Of a stretch of 5,675 nucleotides of DNA, positions 1 to 5,448 are shown piece by piece. The stretch spans positions 1 through 5,675 of the forward strand of contig JAOZLK010000321.1 in the NCBI GenBank assembly GCA_029934875.1, in the 5' to 3' direction. The notes under the pieces were generated by a model that did not search any database, was not told the DNA's origin, and worked only from the letters and a program-made list of their open reading frames with translations. Positions within the stretch are counted from its first letter, which is position 1; the number at the start of each line of letters is the position of its first letter. The translations under genes and the position numbers were made by a program. The stretch comes from Bacteroidales bacterium (GTDB lineage: Bacteria; Bacteroidota; Bacteroidia; Bacteroidales; GCA-2748055).

Positions 1-68
1 CCGATATTGAAGAAAAAAAGCCATGGAATTCAACCCGTCTCTATGAGAATGGAATGTTATCGGAACCG

Positions 69-100
69 CTTAAGACAAATATAGGGTATTTTGTCCTAAG
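69..100 (-). terminator. Inverted repeat just downstream of deoC, possible terminator
   Basis: Read on the minus strand, CTTAGGACAAA and TTTGTCTTAAG form an 11-bp stem around a 10-nt loop. The one imperfect position is a G-U pair in the minus-strand RNA but an A-C mismatch in the plus-strand RNA, so folding favours the transcript that comes from deoC. The repeat begins 8 nt after the deoC stop codon. No U-run follows the stem, so this is not a classical intrinsic terminator. It could be a processing or 3'-stabilising hairpin, or a protein-binding palindrome. Confidence 0.4.
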
Positions 101-108
101 TTGTAGTG

Positions 109-981
109 CTAGAAGTAAACAAAATCCGGCCCTTGGTCAAAAATAAGTGACATTAAATTGTTTGCAAGCCTGCTTGCCCCGATTCTGAAGCGTTCAGAAT
201 TCAACCAGTCTTCCCCCAGGATCTCTTTCACAATGGCGTAATATAATATGGCTGTTTCTGCATCCGAGATCCCGCCTGCTGGTTTGATTCCGATCTTTTT
301 ACCTGTTTTGCCATAATATTCGCCGATCGCCTGGCACATGATTACCATCGCCTCGGGTGTAGCTCCAACTGGTATTTTACCTGTTGAGGTCTTTATGAAG
401 TCAGCACCGGACCCGATGGCCAGAAATGAAGCTTTTCGGATCAATGAGTAGTCTTTCAGGCTTCCGGTTTCCAGAATTACCTTCAGATGAACCTCCCTGA
501 TCCGTTCTTTGATCACCTGTATTTCATACTCCACATATTCAAAGTCTTCCATCAGGAATTTGCCCACCGGCAGTACGATATCGACCTCATCAGCGCCCTG
601 GCCGAGGGCCTGTTCAATCTCCATTACCTTTATGTTGGTGAAGGTCTGGGAAGCAGGGAAACCACCCCCCACCGTAGCAATATTTACCAGTGGATTAACC
701 AGGTGCTCTTTAACTACCTGGACCAATTCGGGATATATACATATTGCTGCCACCGCAGGCATGGAGGGGTAGGCGTCGTTGAGCATGTTCACCTTCTCGC
801 ACAACTGGGTGACGTTCTCGATATTGTCTCTTTCACTCAGTGTCGTGAGATCAATGAGGCTGAAGAGCTTTTTTAAGAGCTCTTTGTCTTCGATTGAAGG
901 GAGATTCGCCCTGATTTTTTCAAGGAGAGATTCGACTTCGCCGGGGTCGACAGACATGTTAAAATCGGTAAAGATCTTCAT
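109..981 (-). CDS. deoC: Deoxyribose-phosphate aldolase (DeoC, E. coli-like type)
   Basis: This cytoplasmic class I aldolase cleaves 2-deoxyribose 5-phosphate to glyceraldehyde 3-phosphate and acetaldehyde, the last step of deoxynucleoside breakdown. The 290-residue product has the conserved strands of the TIM barrel: AAICIYPE (78-85), GADEVDIV (129-136), KVILETG (167-173), ADFIKTSTGK (193-202) and IKPAGGI (232-238). By comparison with the E. coli enzyme, Lys197 is the Schiff-base lysine, Lys233 the second catalytic lysine and Asp134 the catalytic aspartate, so it should be active. It is about 30 residues longer than E. coli DeoC, mostly at the N terminus. The start at Met1 is favoured because a stop lies nine codons upstream with no ATG between; Met9 is a less likely alternative. 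No Shine-Dalgarno is present, and the mRNA reads CCTCCTT directly before the ATG. The gene follows the MazG-like remnant by 14 bp, as expected in an operon. Confidence 0.97.
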   Translation of the reverse strand: MKIFTDFNMSVDPGEVESLLEKIRANLPSIEDKELLKKLFSLIDLTTLSERDNIENVTQLCEKVNMLNDAYPSMPAVAAICIYPELVQVVKEHLVNPLVNIATVGGGFPASQTFTNIKVMEIEQALGQGADEVDIVLPVGKFLMEDFEYVEYEIQVIKERIREVHLKVILETGSLKDYSLIRKASFLAIGSGADFIKTSTGKIPVGATPEAMVIMCQAIGEYYGKTGKKIGIKPAGGISDAETAILYYAIVKEILGEDWLNSERFRIGASRLANNLMSLIFDQGPDFVYF

Positions 982-995
982 AAGGAGGAAGTTCG

Positions 996-1082
996 TTACC
1001 TCAATTTATCATTTTGTTGATGACGGTCAAAATCCCTGGTGCTTTTTTTTGCCAGATTCTTTATAAAAGCATCTTCCAGGTT
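996..1082 (-). pseudogene. C-terminal remnant of a MazG-like nucleotide pyrophosphohydrolase
   Basis: The gap between dtd and deoC has an open frame on the coding strand that ends in TAA 14 bp before deoC. It starts right after the dtd stop, in the +1 frame relative to dtd, and has no ATG. The 28 codons give a charged helical tail containing KNLAKKSTRDFDRH and ending NDKLR. This resembles the C terminus of the small (about 110 residue) MazG-like pyrophosphohydrolases, which typically ends in a KNLxKKTxRDxDRHxxNxKL-like pattern, recalled from memory and not searched. In Bacteroides-type genomes I recall such a gene between dtd and deoC. The metal-binding EExxE...ExxD part and the start codon are missing, so no functional enzyme can be made. 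The simplest reading is a deletion from just after the dtd stop to the last quarter of the gene. An assembly deletion, or chance resemblance, is possible. Confidence 0.68.
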
Positions 1083-1083
1083 A

Positions 1084-1536
1084 TTACTCTTTGTTTTTTG
1101 TGTCAATAAGAATGGTTACCGGGCCGTCGTTGGTAAGGTTTACCTGCATATTGGCGCCGAATTCTCCGGTGAGGACCTCTTTCTCAAGGTCAGACTCCAT
1201 TTGAAGTATGAATTTTTCATACAGGGGTATGGCTTTGTCCGGGCCTGCAGCTTTAATATAGGAGGGTCGGTTCCCCTTACGGGTACTGGCGTGGAGGGTG
1301 AACTGGCTGACGATCATGAGCTCACCGCCCTGTTCCCTGATGGATAGATTCATCACCCCCGTGGAATCATTGAAGATCCGCAGCCTGCTTATTTTCCCGC
1401 TTAACCAGAGGATGTCGGATACTTCATCGGACTCTTCAATGCCCAGCAGGATGACCAGACCGGGACCCATTGAACGTTCGGTTTTTTCATTAATGGTCAG
1501 CCTGGCCATAGAGACACGCTGAACAACAGCCTTCAT
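1084..1536 (-). CDS. dtd: D-aminoacyl-tRNA deacylase (DTD)
   Basis: This cytoplasmic homodimeric proofreading enzyme hydrolyses D-amino acids, and glycine mischarged on tRNA-Ala, from tRNA, and so keeps D-residues out of translation. The 150 residues match the family's usual 145-150. It opens with the typical MKAVVQRVSMA, then has GPGLVILLGI (24-33) and the active-site strand SQFTL (Ser77-Leu81, with Thr80 at the classical catalytic position). RKGNRPSYIKAAGP (86-99) follows, and near the end NDGPVT (136-141) holds the Gly138-Pro139 cis-Pro motif that gives chiral selectivity. All signature residues are present and the C terminus looks complete. Its ATG overlaps the TGA of the upstream response regulator (ATGA), which points to translational coupling. 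The MazG-like remnant follows at once, then deoC. Confidence 0.97.
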   Translation of the reverse strand: MKAVVQRVSMARLTINEKTERSMGPGLVILLGIEESDEVSDILWLSGKISRLRIFNDSTGVMNLSIREQGGELMIVSQFTLHASTRKGNRPSYIKAAGPDKAIPLYEKFILQMESDLEKEVLTGEFGANMQVNLTNDGPVTILIDTKNKE

Positions 1537-1958
1537 GACAGATTTTCCTTGACCAGCCTGAAAAGGGCAACCCGGTTAATGGGTTTGGAAATATAATCGT
1601 TGAAGCCCGCCTTTATACACTTATGCCGATCTTCTGATAGGGTGTAGGCAGTTTGCGCGATAATGGGTATTTCAGGGTGGCGGGACTTGATGATTTTCAT
1701 GGCTTCATATCCGTCCATCACCGGCATGTTCAGGTCCATCAGAATCAGGTCGATACTCCCATGATTAGCACCGATGATTTCCACTGCTTCCTTGCCGTTT
1801 TTGGCCCGTATGATTTTTGCTTCGGTCTTCTTGAAGATGGTTTTCAGGTAATAGAAGTTGACCTCTTCATCTTCTGTGATAAGTACGACCCGGTTTTCCC
1901 ATTTGTAATTATTGTAATCGGGCTTTACCAATATCCCTTCGGTGCTGCTATATTCCAT
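1533..1958 (-). CDS. Stand-alone receiver-domain response regulator (CheY-like)
   Basis: The product is a 141-residue single receiver domain with no output domain, so it probably works as a phosphorelay shuttle or by protein-protein contact. Numbered from the chosen Met, TEDEE (28-32) supplies the acidic metal-binding residues. LMDLNMPVMDGYEA (73-86) holds the phospho-acceptor Asp75, AQTA (101-104) the switch Thr103, and SKPI (124-127) the conserved Lys125. All key residues are intact. The sequence most resembles receiver domains of hybrid histidine kinases of the Bacteroidota, which suggests a kinase partner elsewhere in the genome. The frame stays open upstream to a TTG at 2036, but those 26 extra residues are not receiver-like. 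The ATG at 1958 follows an A7 tract at -13 to -7, so I choose it. It is translationally coupled to dtd by an ATGA overlap. The role is not determinable from sequence. Confidence 0.9.
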   Translation of the reverse strand: MEYSSTEGILVKPDYNNYKWENRVVLITEDEEVNFYYLKTIFKKTEAKIIRAKNGKEAVEIIGANHGSIDLILMDLNMPVMDGYEAMKIIKSRHPEIPIIAQTAYTLSEDRHKCIKAGFNDYISKPINRVALFRLVKENLS

Positions 1959-2069
1959 GACGCGTTTTTTTCTAAGGCGTTGACACTTACTAATTAACAG
2001 TAAAATGGAATGGAAGTGCAGGAGAGTTTTTAACAATTTGGTGAAAGGGCGAAAGAGCAGTGTGAAAGC
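1959..2069 (-). other. Intergenic leader between the transporter operon and the response regulator
   Basis: This 111-bp gap is the longest gene-free stretch inside the cluster and the most likely place for a promoter of the response regulator-dtd-deoC group. I see no good match to the Bacteroidota promoter consensus (TTTG, about 20 bp, TAnnTTTG) and no strong terminator after the barrel-protein gene. It holds three CTTTC copies near its upstream end, a weak 17-bp palindrome with TTACT/AGTAA arms (1987-2003), and an A7 tract (1965-1971) lying 7-13 nt before the chosen ATG. An A-rich patch of this kind commonly replaces a Shine-Dalgarno in Bacteroidota. Confidence 0.4.
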
Positions 2070-3263
2070 TTAAAAATTCCACTTTAAACGTATAAATGCA
2101 AAGGTATTGTCTTCCCTTGAAGTAGTGCCGGAAGGCATATCGTACTCGGCGGTAAAGTACTGAAGGATCAGGGAGAGCGCGAGGTTATCCTTTATGGAGA
2201 GCTCAAAGGAAGGTCCAAGGTAGGCCCCTTTGAGCTCGGGATACCATATGCATGCAAAACTTCCGGTAAACAAAGGTGTGATGGGGTAGGAGATGTTGGC
2301 AAAGAAAGACCATTCGGTAAAGGCCAGGTTTTTTACATCCAGGCTTCCTGAATACAACTGTAGAAATCTGCCCGGATCCATCTCCTTTGCGAAACCGGAG
2401 TACAGTCCCTCCAGCTGAATGGTCAGCGAAGAGGAAAAGGTGTAGTCAAAACCGGCCGATGCCATCAGGTAGCCGGTGGTATCGGCGAAGAGCTCAAGGT
2501 CCCGGAAATAGCTCCACTCACTGCGGAAGGAAACTGGCCCCAGGCTTCCGCTCCAGCCGGTTCCAAGGACCAGGTCCTCCTGCTGGTATATCCCACCCAG
2601 GAATTGAATATCAAAGCCAAGGGTGTTTAAGCGGTAGTAAGCTGCTGCTGTTACGCGGTTTGAGCTGTCTATTTTCGTTACCAGCTCGATGGAGGAAGCA
2701 TTTCCGGTATAATACTGGATACGGATCGCATCAACTCCTGGCCGTTCGGGGTAATCCACCTCGAAATAGGAATATGAATTGAAGATGTCATTGGGATTCC
2801 AAACCAGGGTTTGTCCCCAGTTAACTCGTTGCCGACCCGCTATGATTTCCAGCTTATCGAAAGTAAACTGTAGCCACAAACGGTCAATTACCGAAGCAAG
2901 GGCATATCCGGTATTTTCCCCCAGGGTGCCGTTTGAGAAAAAAGTCATGTCGAGCCAGCCGGGATCCTTACCGAGTGCATCTGAATAATAGGGGATCTTT
3001 TGGAGTGTATTGCCAATAATCACCCTGCTTCTAAACTGCAGATTACCGGTCAGCCAATCGTTTGGGTAATACATAAAGCTAAACCTGTCCTGCAGAGTAT
3101 TTTCCCAGAGCCAGCTGTCATCGATCTGGTAGAAGGACTGCATGTCTGACAGGTATCCATCCATGGTCCATTTATTCTGGGCATGAAGCGCCAGTGTTCC
3201 CAGGAGAGGAAGGAGAATGATTAGCAGTAATTTTTTCAAACCTGAACTAGTTTTTTCTTTCAT
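2070..3263 (-). CDS. Predicted outer-membrane beta-barrel protein linked to a Lol-type ABC transporter
   Basis: The function is not known to me. The 397-residue product starts with a clear signal peptide: basic residues to Lys11, a hydrophobic core LLLIILLPLLG (12-22), and probable cleavage after Ala28 (LHA|Q). The mature part is rich in alternating aromatic/polar strands and turns, and ends in ...FIRLKWNF, a C-terminal Phe in an amphipathic strand as in outer-membrane barrels. A conserved-looking segment at 143-162 (GRQRVNWGQ, then WNPNDIFN) recalls the GRQ...WG...P.D.F motif of DUF1302-like and related porin-type proteins; that resemblance is from memory. Its ATG lies inside the end of the ATPase gene (17-bp overlap), so it is very probably cotranslated and works with that transporter, perhaps as outer-membrane receiver or exit route. 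There is no lipobox cysteine. A stand-alone porin is the alternative. Confidence 0.85.
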   Translation of the reverse strand: MKEKTSSGLKKLLLIILLPLLGTLALHAQNKWTMDGYLSDMQSFYQIDDSWLWENTLQDRFSFMYYPNDWLTGNLQFRSRVIIGNTLQKIPYYSDALGKDPGWLDMTFFSNGTLGENTGYALASVIDRLWLQFTFDKLEIIAGRQRVNWGQTLVWNPNDIFNSYSYFEVDYPERPGVDAIRIQYYTGNASSIELVTKIDSSNRVTAAAYYRLNTLGFDIQFLGGIYQQEDLVLGTGWSGSLGPVSFRSEWSYFRDLELFADTTGYLMASAGFDYTFSSSLTIQLEGLYSGFAKEMDPGRFLQLYSGSLDVKNLAFTEWSFFANISYPITPLFTGSFACIWYPELKGAYLGPSFELSIKDNLALSLILQYFTAEYDMPSGTTSREDNTFAFIRLKWNF

Positions 3264-3933
3264 CGGAGATTACCTGTCCGTCTTCCACCGTGATCACGCG
3301 CCGGGCCTTTTTGACCACCCTGGCATCATGGGTGGAGAAAATAAAAGTGATCCCCTCCTCGCGGTTCAATTCCTCCATAATATCCAGAAGGGTTTCGGTT
3401 GATTTGGAGTCAAGGTTGGCTGTGGGTTCATCGGCCAGAACGAATTTGGGCTTGGAAGCCAGCGCCCTTGCCACCGCCACCCGTTGCTGTTGTCCTCCAG
3501 ATAATTTTGAAGGTCTGCTGTTGATCCGGTCTTCCAGGCCCACTGCTTTCAGCAATTCAAGGGTGCGCTGATCACGCTCCTTCTTATCCCACTTCTGGAG
3601 ACTCATAATGAACTCCACGTTCTCCTTGGCTGTAAGCACCGGAATCAGGTTGTAGGATTGGAAAACGAATCCGATGTTACGCATCCGAAAATCAATCAGG
3701 GCGGACGATTTTAGTCCGGCCAGGTTTATATGGTCCACCATGATTTCTCCCGAGGTGGGAGTATCGAGCCCCCCGATCATATTGAGCAGGGTAGTTTTTC
3801 CTGAACCCGACGGACCAACGATGGCTGCAAATTCTCCCTTTTCAAAATCCAGGGAAACTCCGTTTACAGCATGAACCTTTACCTCGGAGCTGTTGTATAT
3901 TTTGTGTACGTTTTTAATCTCAAGTACTTTCAT
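3247..3933 (-). CDS. ABC transporter ATP-binding protein, LolD/MacB family
   Basis: This cytoplasmic ATPase powers the FtsX-type permeases encoded just upstream. All 228 residues fit the usual LolD length of about 225-235, with no fused membrane domain as in MacB. Motifs in order are Walker A GPSGSGKT (40-47), Q-loop Gln92 in FVFQSYNLIPVLTAKENV, signature LSGGQQQRVAVARAL (144-158), Walker B FVLADEP (164-170) with catalytic Glu169, D-loop NLD (173-175) and switch His202 (STHD). All are intact. The FQSYNLIP...T..ENV stretch is typical of the LolD/MacB/FtsE group. The start ATG follows a 77-bp gap carrying the heptamer array and an A7 tract, with no Shine-Dalgarno. Its 3' end overlaps the barrel-protein start by 17 bp. 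The substrate is unknown; lipoprotein, lipid or peptide export or extraction are all used by this family. Confidence 0.97.
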   Translation of the reverse strand: MKVLEIKNVHKIYNSSEVKVHAVNGVSLDFEKGEFAAIVGPSGSGKTTLLNMIGGLDTPTSGEIMVDHINLAGLKSSALIDFRMRNIGFVFQSYNLIPVLTAKENVEFIMSLQKWDKKERDQRTLELLKAVGLEDRINSRPSKLSGGQQQRVAVARALASKPKFVLADEPTANLDSKSTETLLDIMEELNREEGITFIFSTHDARVVKKARRVITVEDGQVISDERKN

Positions 3934-3949
3934 GATCTATAATTTTTTT

Positions 3950-4005
3950 CAATAACTAATAACCAATAACTACTAACCATTAACCAATTCCCAATTCCCA
4001 ATAAC
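3950..4005 (-). repeat. Eight-unit degenerate heptamer tandem repeat in the ATPase leader
   Basis: On the coding strand eight 7-bp units lie in perfect register: GTTATTG, GGAATTG, GGAATTG, GTTAATG, GTTAGTA, GTTATTG, GTTATTA, GTTATTG. The consensus is GTTATTG, with three exact copies and changes elsewhere. The array fills most of the 77-bp gap between the permease stop and the ATPase start and is followed by an A7 tract (3943-3949) and the ATG. From the permease stop to 4 nt before the ATG the coding strand contains no C, so this part of the mRNA cannot form G-C pairs and should be largely unstructured. Such arrays arise by slippage. Whether the unit is dispersed in the genome, or tunes ATPase translation, cannot be told from this window. 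Confidence 0.92.
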
Positions 4006-4010
4006 CATTC

Positions 4011-5438
4011 CTATTCTGTTCTCAAGGCTTCAGAAGGATCCAGTTTCAAGGCCTTCAGAGCCGGGTAGATTGATGAAAGGACCCCGGTAATGATGATCAG
4101 GACTGTGACTGTAATAAAAAATGAAGTCGAGATTGATGGGTAAATATGGGCAGCGAAGCCCATGGCCTCAAAACCTTCGGCATAAGAAGCAAAATTTATT
4201 CCCCGGGTGGCGGTAAGTCCAATAAGAATCTTGCTGACAATCATTCCTGCCACTCCGCCTACCATGGAAAGGAATATAGATTCCAGCATGATCATTCGGA
4301 AGACCCTCTTTTTGTTCATGCCGATAGCTGTGAGCATGCCCAGTTCCTTGGTTCTTTCCAAAACCACCATCAGCATGGTGTTTACAATTCCAAAGGCCAG
4401 GGCGGCCAGGATAATGACCATGAAAATGGCGTACATCTTCTGAACCATATCGGTCATCATGGCAAGGTCGGGCTGGATCTCTTTCCAGTTCATCACCTCC
4501 ATGCCGGGAAATTTTCCAGACAATGCAGCTGTTACTTCTTCGGTCGATTCCACATCATCCAGCCTGACAATCATCTGGTGGTAATCGTTGGCGGCCAGGC
4601 CGGTCAGAATCGACAGGTCCTCATTCTTTACCAGGACCTGGCCCATCTCGAAAATGCTGTTCTTAATATCGAAAATTCCTGCGATCCTGAAAACAGCGCC
4701 GGTTTGCATCTGTTCGCTGTCCAGGAAAGTGAGCGTCATTTTTGAACGGGTCCGGAAGGACCAGGCTTCTTCCTTGATCAAAGCTCCATATTCGCGCTGC
4801 TCTTTCATGGAAAGTACACCTTTCACCTCATTTTTGAATGCTTTTTCACTTGTGAAGCGCTTACCCGAAAAAGGAACTAGTTTGTCCAGAACCTCTACAG
4901 GAAGCTCTTGAGCTGCCAGGCTGTCGAGTACTGCTTCATCGATGCGGTAACGAATGATGTTCAGCTCCTTGGCCAGCGCCTCACCAATGTAAGCCAGGTT
5001 GTGCCTGCTGGCTGTTTCAAAAAAGTCACCTGTCCCCGGAATGGTGGTTTCATTGAGGCGCATTACCTCTTTTTCTTTCTCCGGATCGATTCCAATTATT
5101 TGCACCCCGGCGCTTTTGGTGGCAGTATTTGCCATTCCGGTAATCAGGGTCCGTGAGCTTACTGAGTTCACTCCGGGGGTTTCCAGAATAGTTGTAAGAA
5201 CCTGCTCATGATTATGGATAAGCAATTGTATATCATAATTATCGCGGAAGGCCGGATCATTGATATGAATATGTGATATTTCCTCATTCAGGGCTGCATC
5301 AACCCGTTGCGCAATGGCACCGTTCATGACAGCTACTCCAAATATGCCCCCGAAGATCCCGATGGTGATTGAAATAATGACCACCAGGCTGCGGACTTTA
5401 TTCCGCCAGACGTTTTTCCAAGCTGTTTTCCAGATCAT
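4011..5438 (-). CDS. FtsX-like ABC transporter permease (LolC/LolE type)
   Basis: This inner-membrane permease subunit has 475 residues and the four-helix layout of the LolC/E-MacB superfamily. TM1 spans about 17-41 after the short cytoplasmic N terminus MIWKTAWKNVWRNKVRS. A large periplasmic domain fills about 42-330. The C-terminal FtsX domain has TM2 near 334-360, TM3 near 383-410 and TM4 near 438-462. After TM2, ERTKELGMLTAIGMNKKRVF (361-380) is the conserved cytoplasmic coupling segment that contacts the ATPase. The end YPALKALKLDPSEALRTE matches the family's YPA..A....P.EALR tail. The gene starts 10 bp after the stop of another permease and is followed, after the heptamer array, by its ATPase. 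The two permeases probably form a LolC/LolE-like heterodimer. No fused ATPase domain is present, so it is not MacB itself. The start is preceded by AT-rich sequence, without Shine-Dalgarno. Confidence 0.95.
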   Translation of the reverse strand: MIWKTAWKNVWRNKVRSLVVIISITIGIFGGIFGVAVMNGAIAQRVDAALNEEISHIHINDPAFRDNYDIQLLIHNHEQVLTTILETPGVNSVSSRTLITGMANTATKSAGVQIIGIDPEKEKEVMRLNETTIPGTGDFFETASRHNLAYIGEALAKELNIIRYRIDEAVLDSLAAQELPVEVLDKLVPFSGKRFTSEKAFKNEVKGVLSMKEQREYGALIKEEAWSFRTRSKMTLTFLDSEQMQTGAVFRIAGIFDIKNSIFEMGQVLVKNEDLSILTGLAANDYHQMIVRLDDVESTEEVTAALSGKFPGMEVMNWKEIQPDLAMMTDMVQKMYAIFMVIILAALAFGIVNTMLMVVLERTKELGMLTAIGMNKKRVFRMIMLESIFLSMVGGVAGMIVSKILIGLTATRGINFASYAEGFEAMGFAAHIYPSISTSFFITVTVLIIITGVLSSIYPALKALKLDPSEALRTE

Positions 5439-5448
5439 ATTAAATATC

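Noticed and set aside
1..24. ATG on the minus strand at 24 opening a short frame (MAFFLQYR) to the left edge
   Set aside because: Only eight codons are visible, there is no convincing promoter or ribosome-binding context, and nothing can be recognised; it may be a gene start, but it cannot be supported.
487..876. Plus-strand open frame opposite deoC (129 codons)
   Set aside because: It is the antisense of an intact, motif-complete deoC and has no independent coding signal.
982..1109. AAGGAGGA on the plus strand at 982-989 as a Shine-Dalgarno for a small plus-strand ORF (ATG at 1020, about 29 codons)
   Set aside because: The spacing to the ATG is about 30 nt, too long; the ORF is very short and lies antisense to the MazG-like remnant and dtd.
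1959..2036. N-terminal extension of the response regulator from a TTG
   Set aside because: The start would be TTG, the extra 26 residues do not belong to a receiver fold, and the internal ATG at 1958 has a better A-rich upstream context.
2041..2069. Three CTTTC copies (two of them CTTTCAC) after the barrel-protein stop as a regulatory direct repeat
   Set aside because: The copies are short and irregularly spaced and can arise by chance; no promoter is aligned with them.
4146..4745. Long plus-strand open frame (199 codons) opposite the permease gene
   Set aside because: It lies entirely antisense to a clearly coding permease with recognisable FtsX motifs; the His/Gly-rich low-quality translation is typical of a shadow frame.
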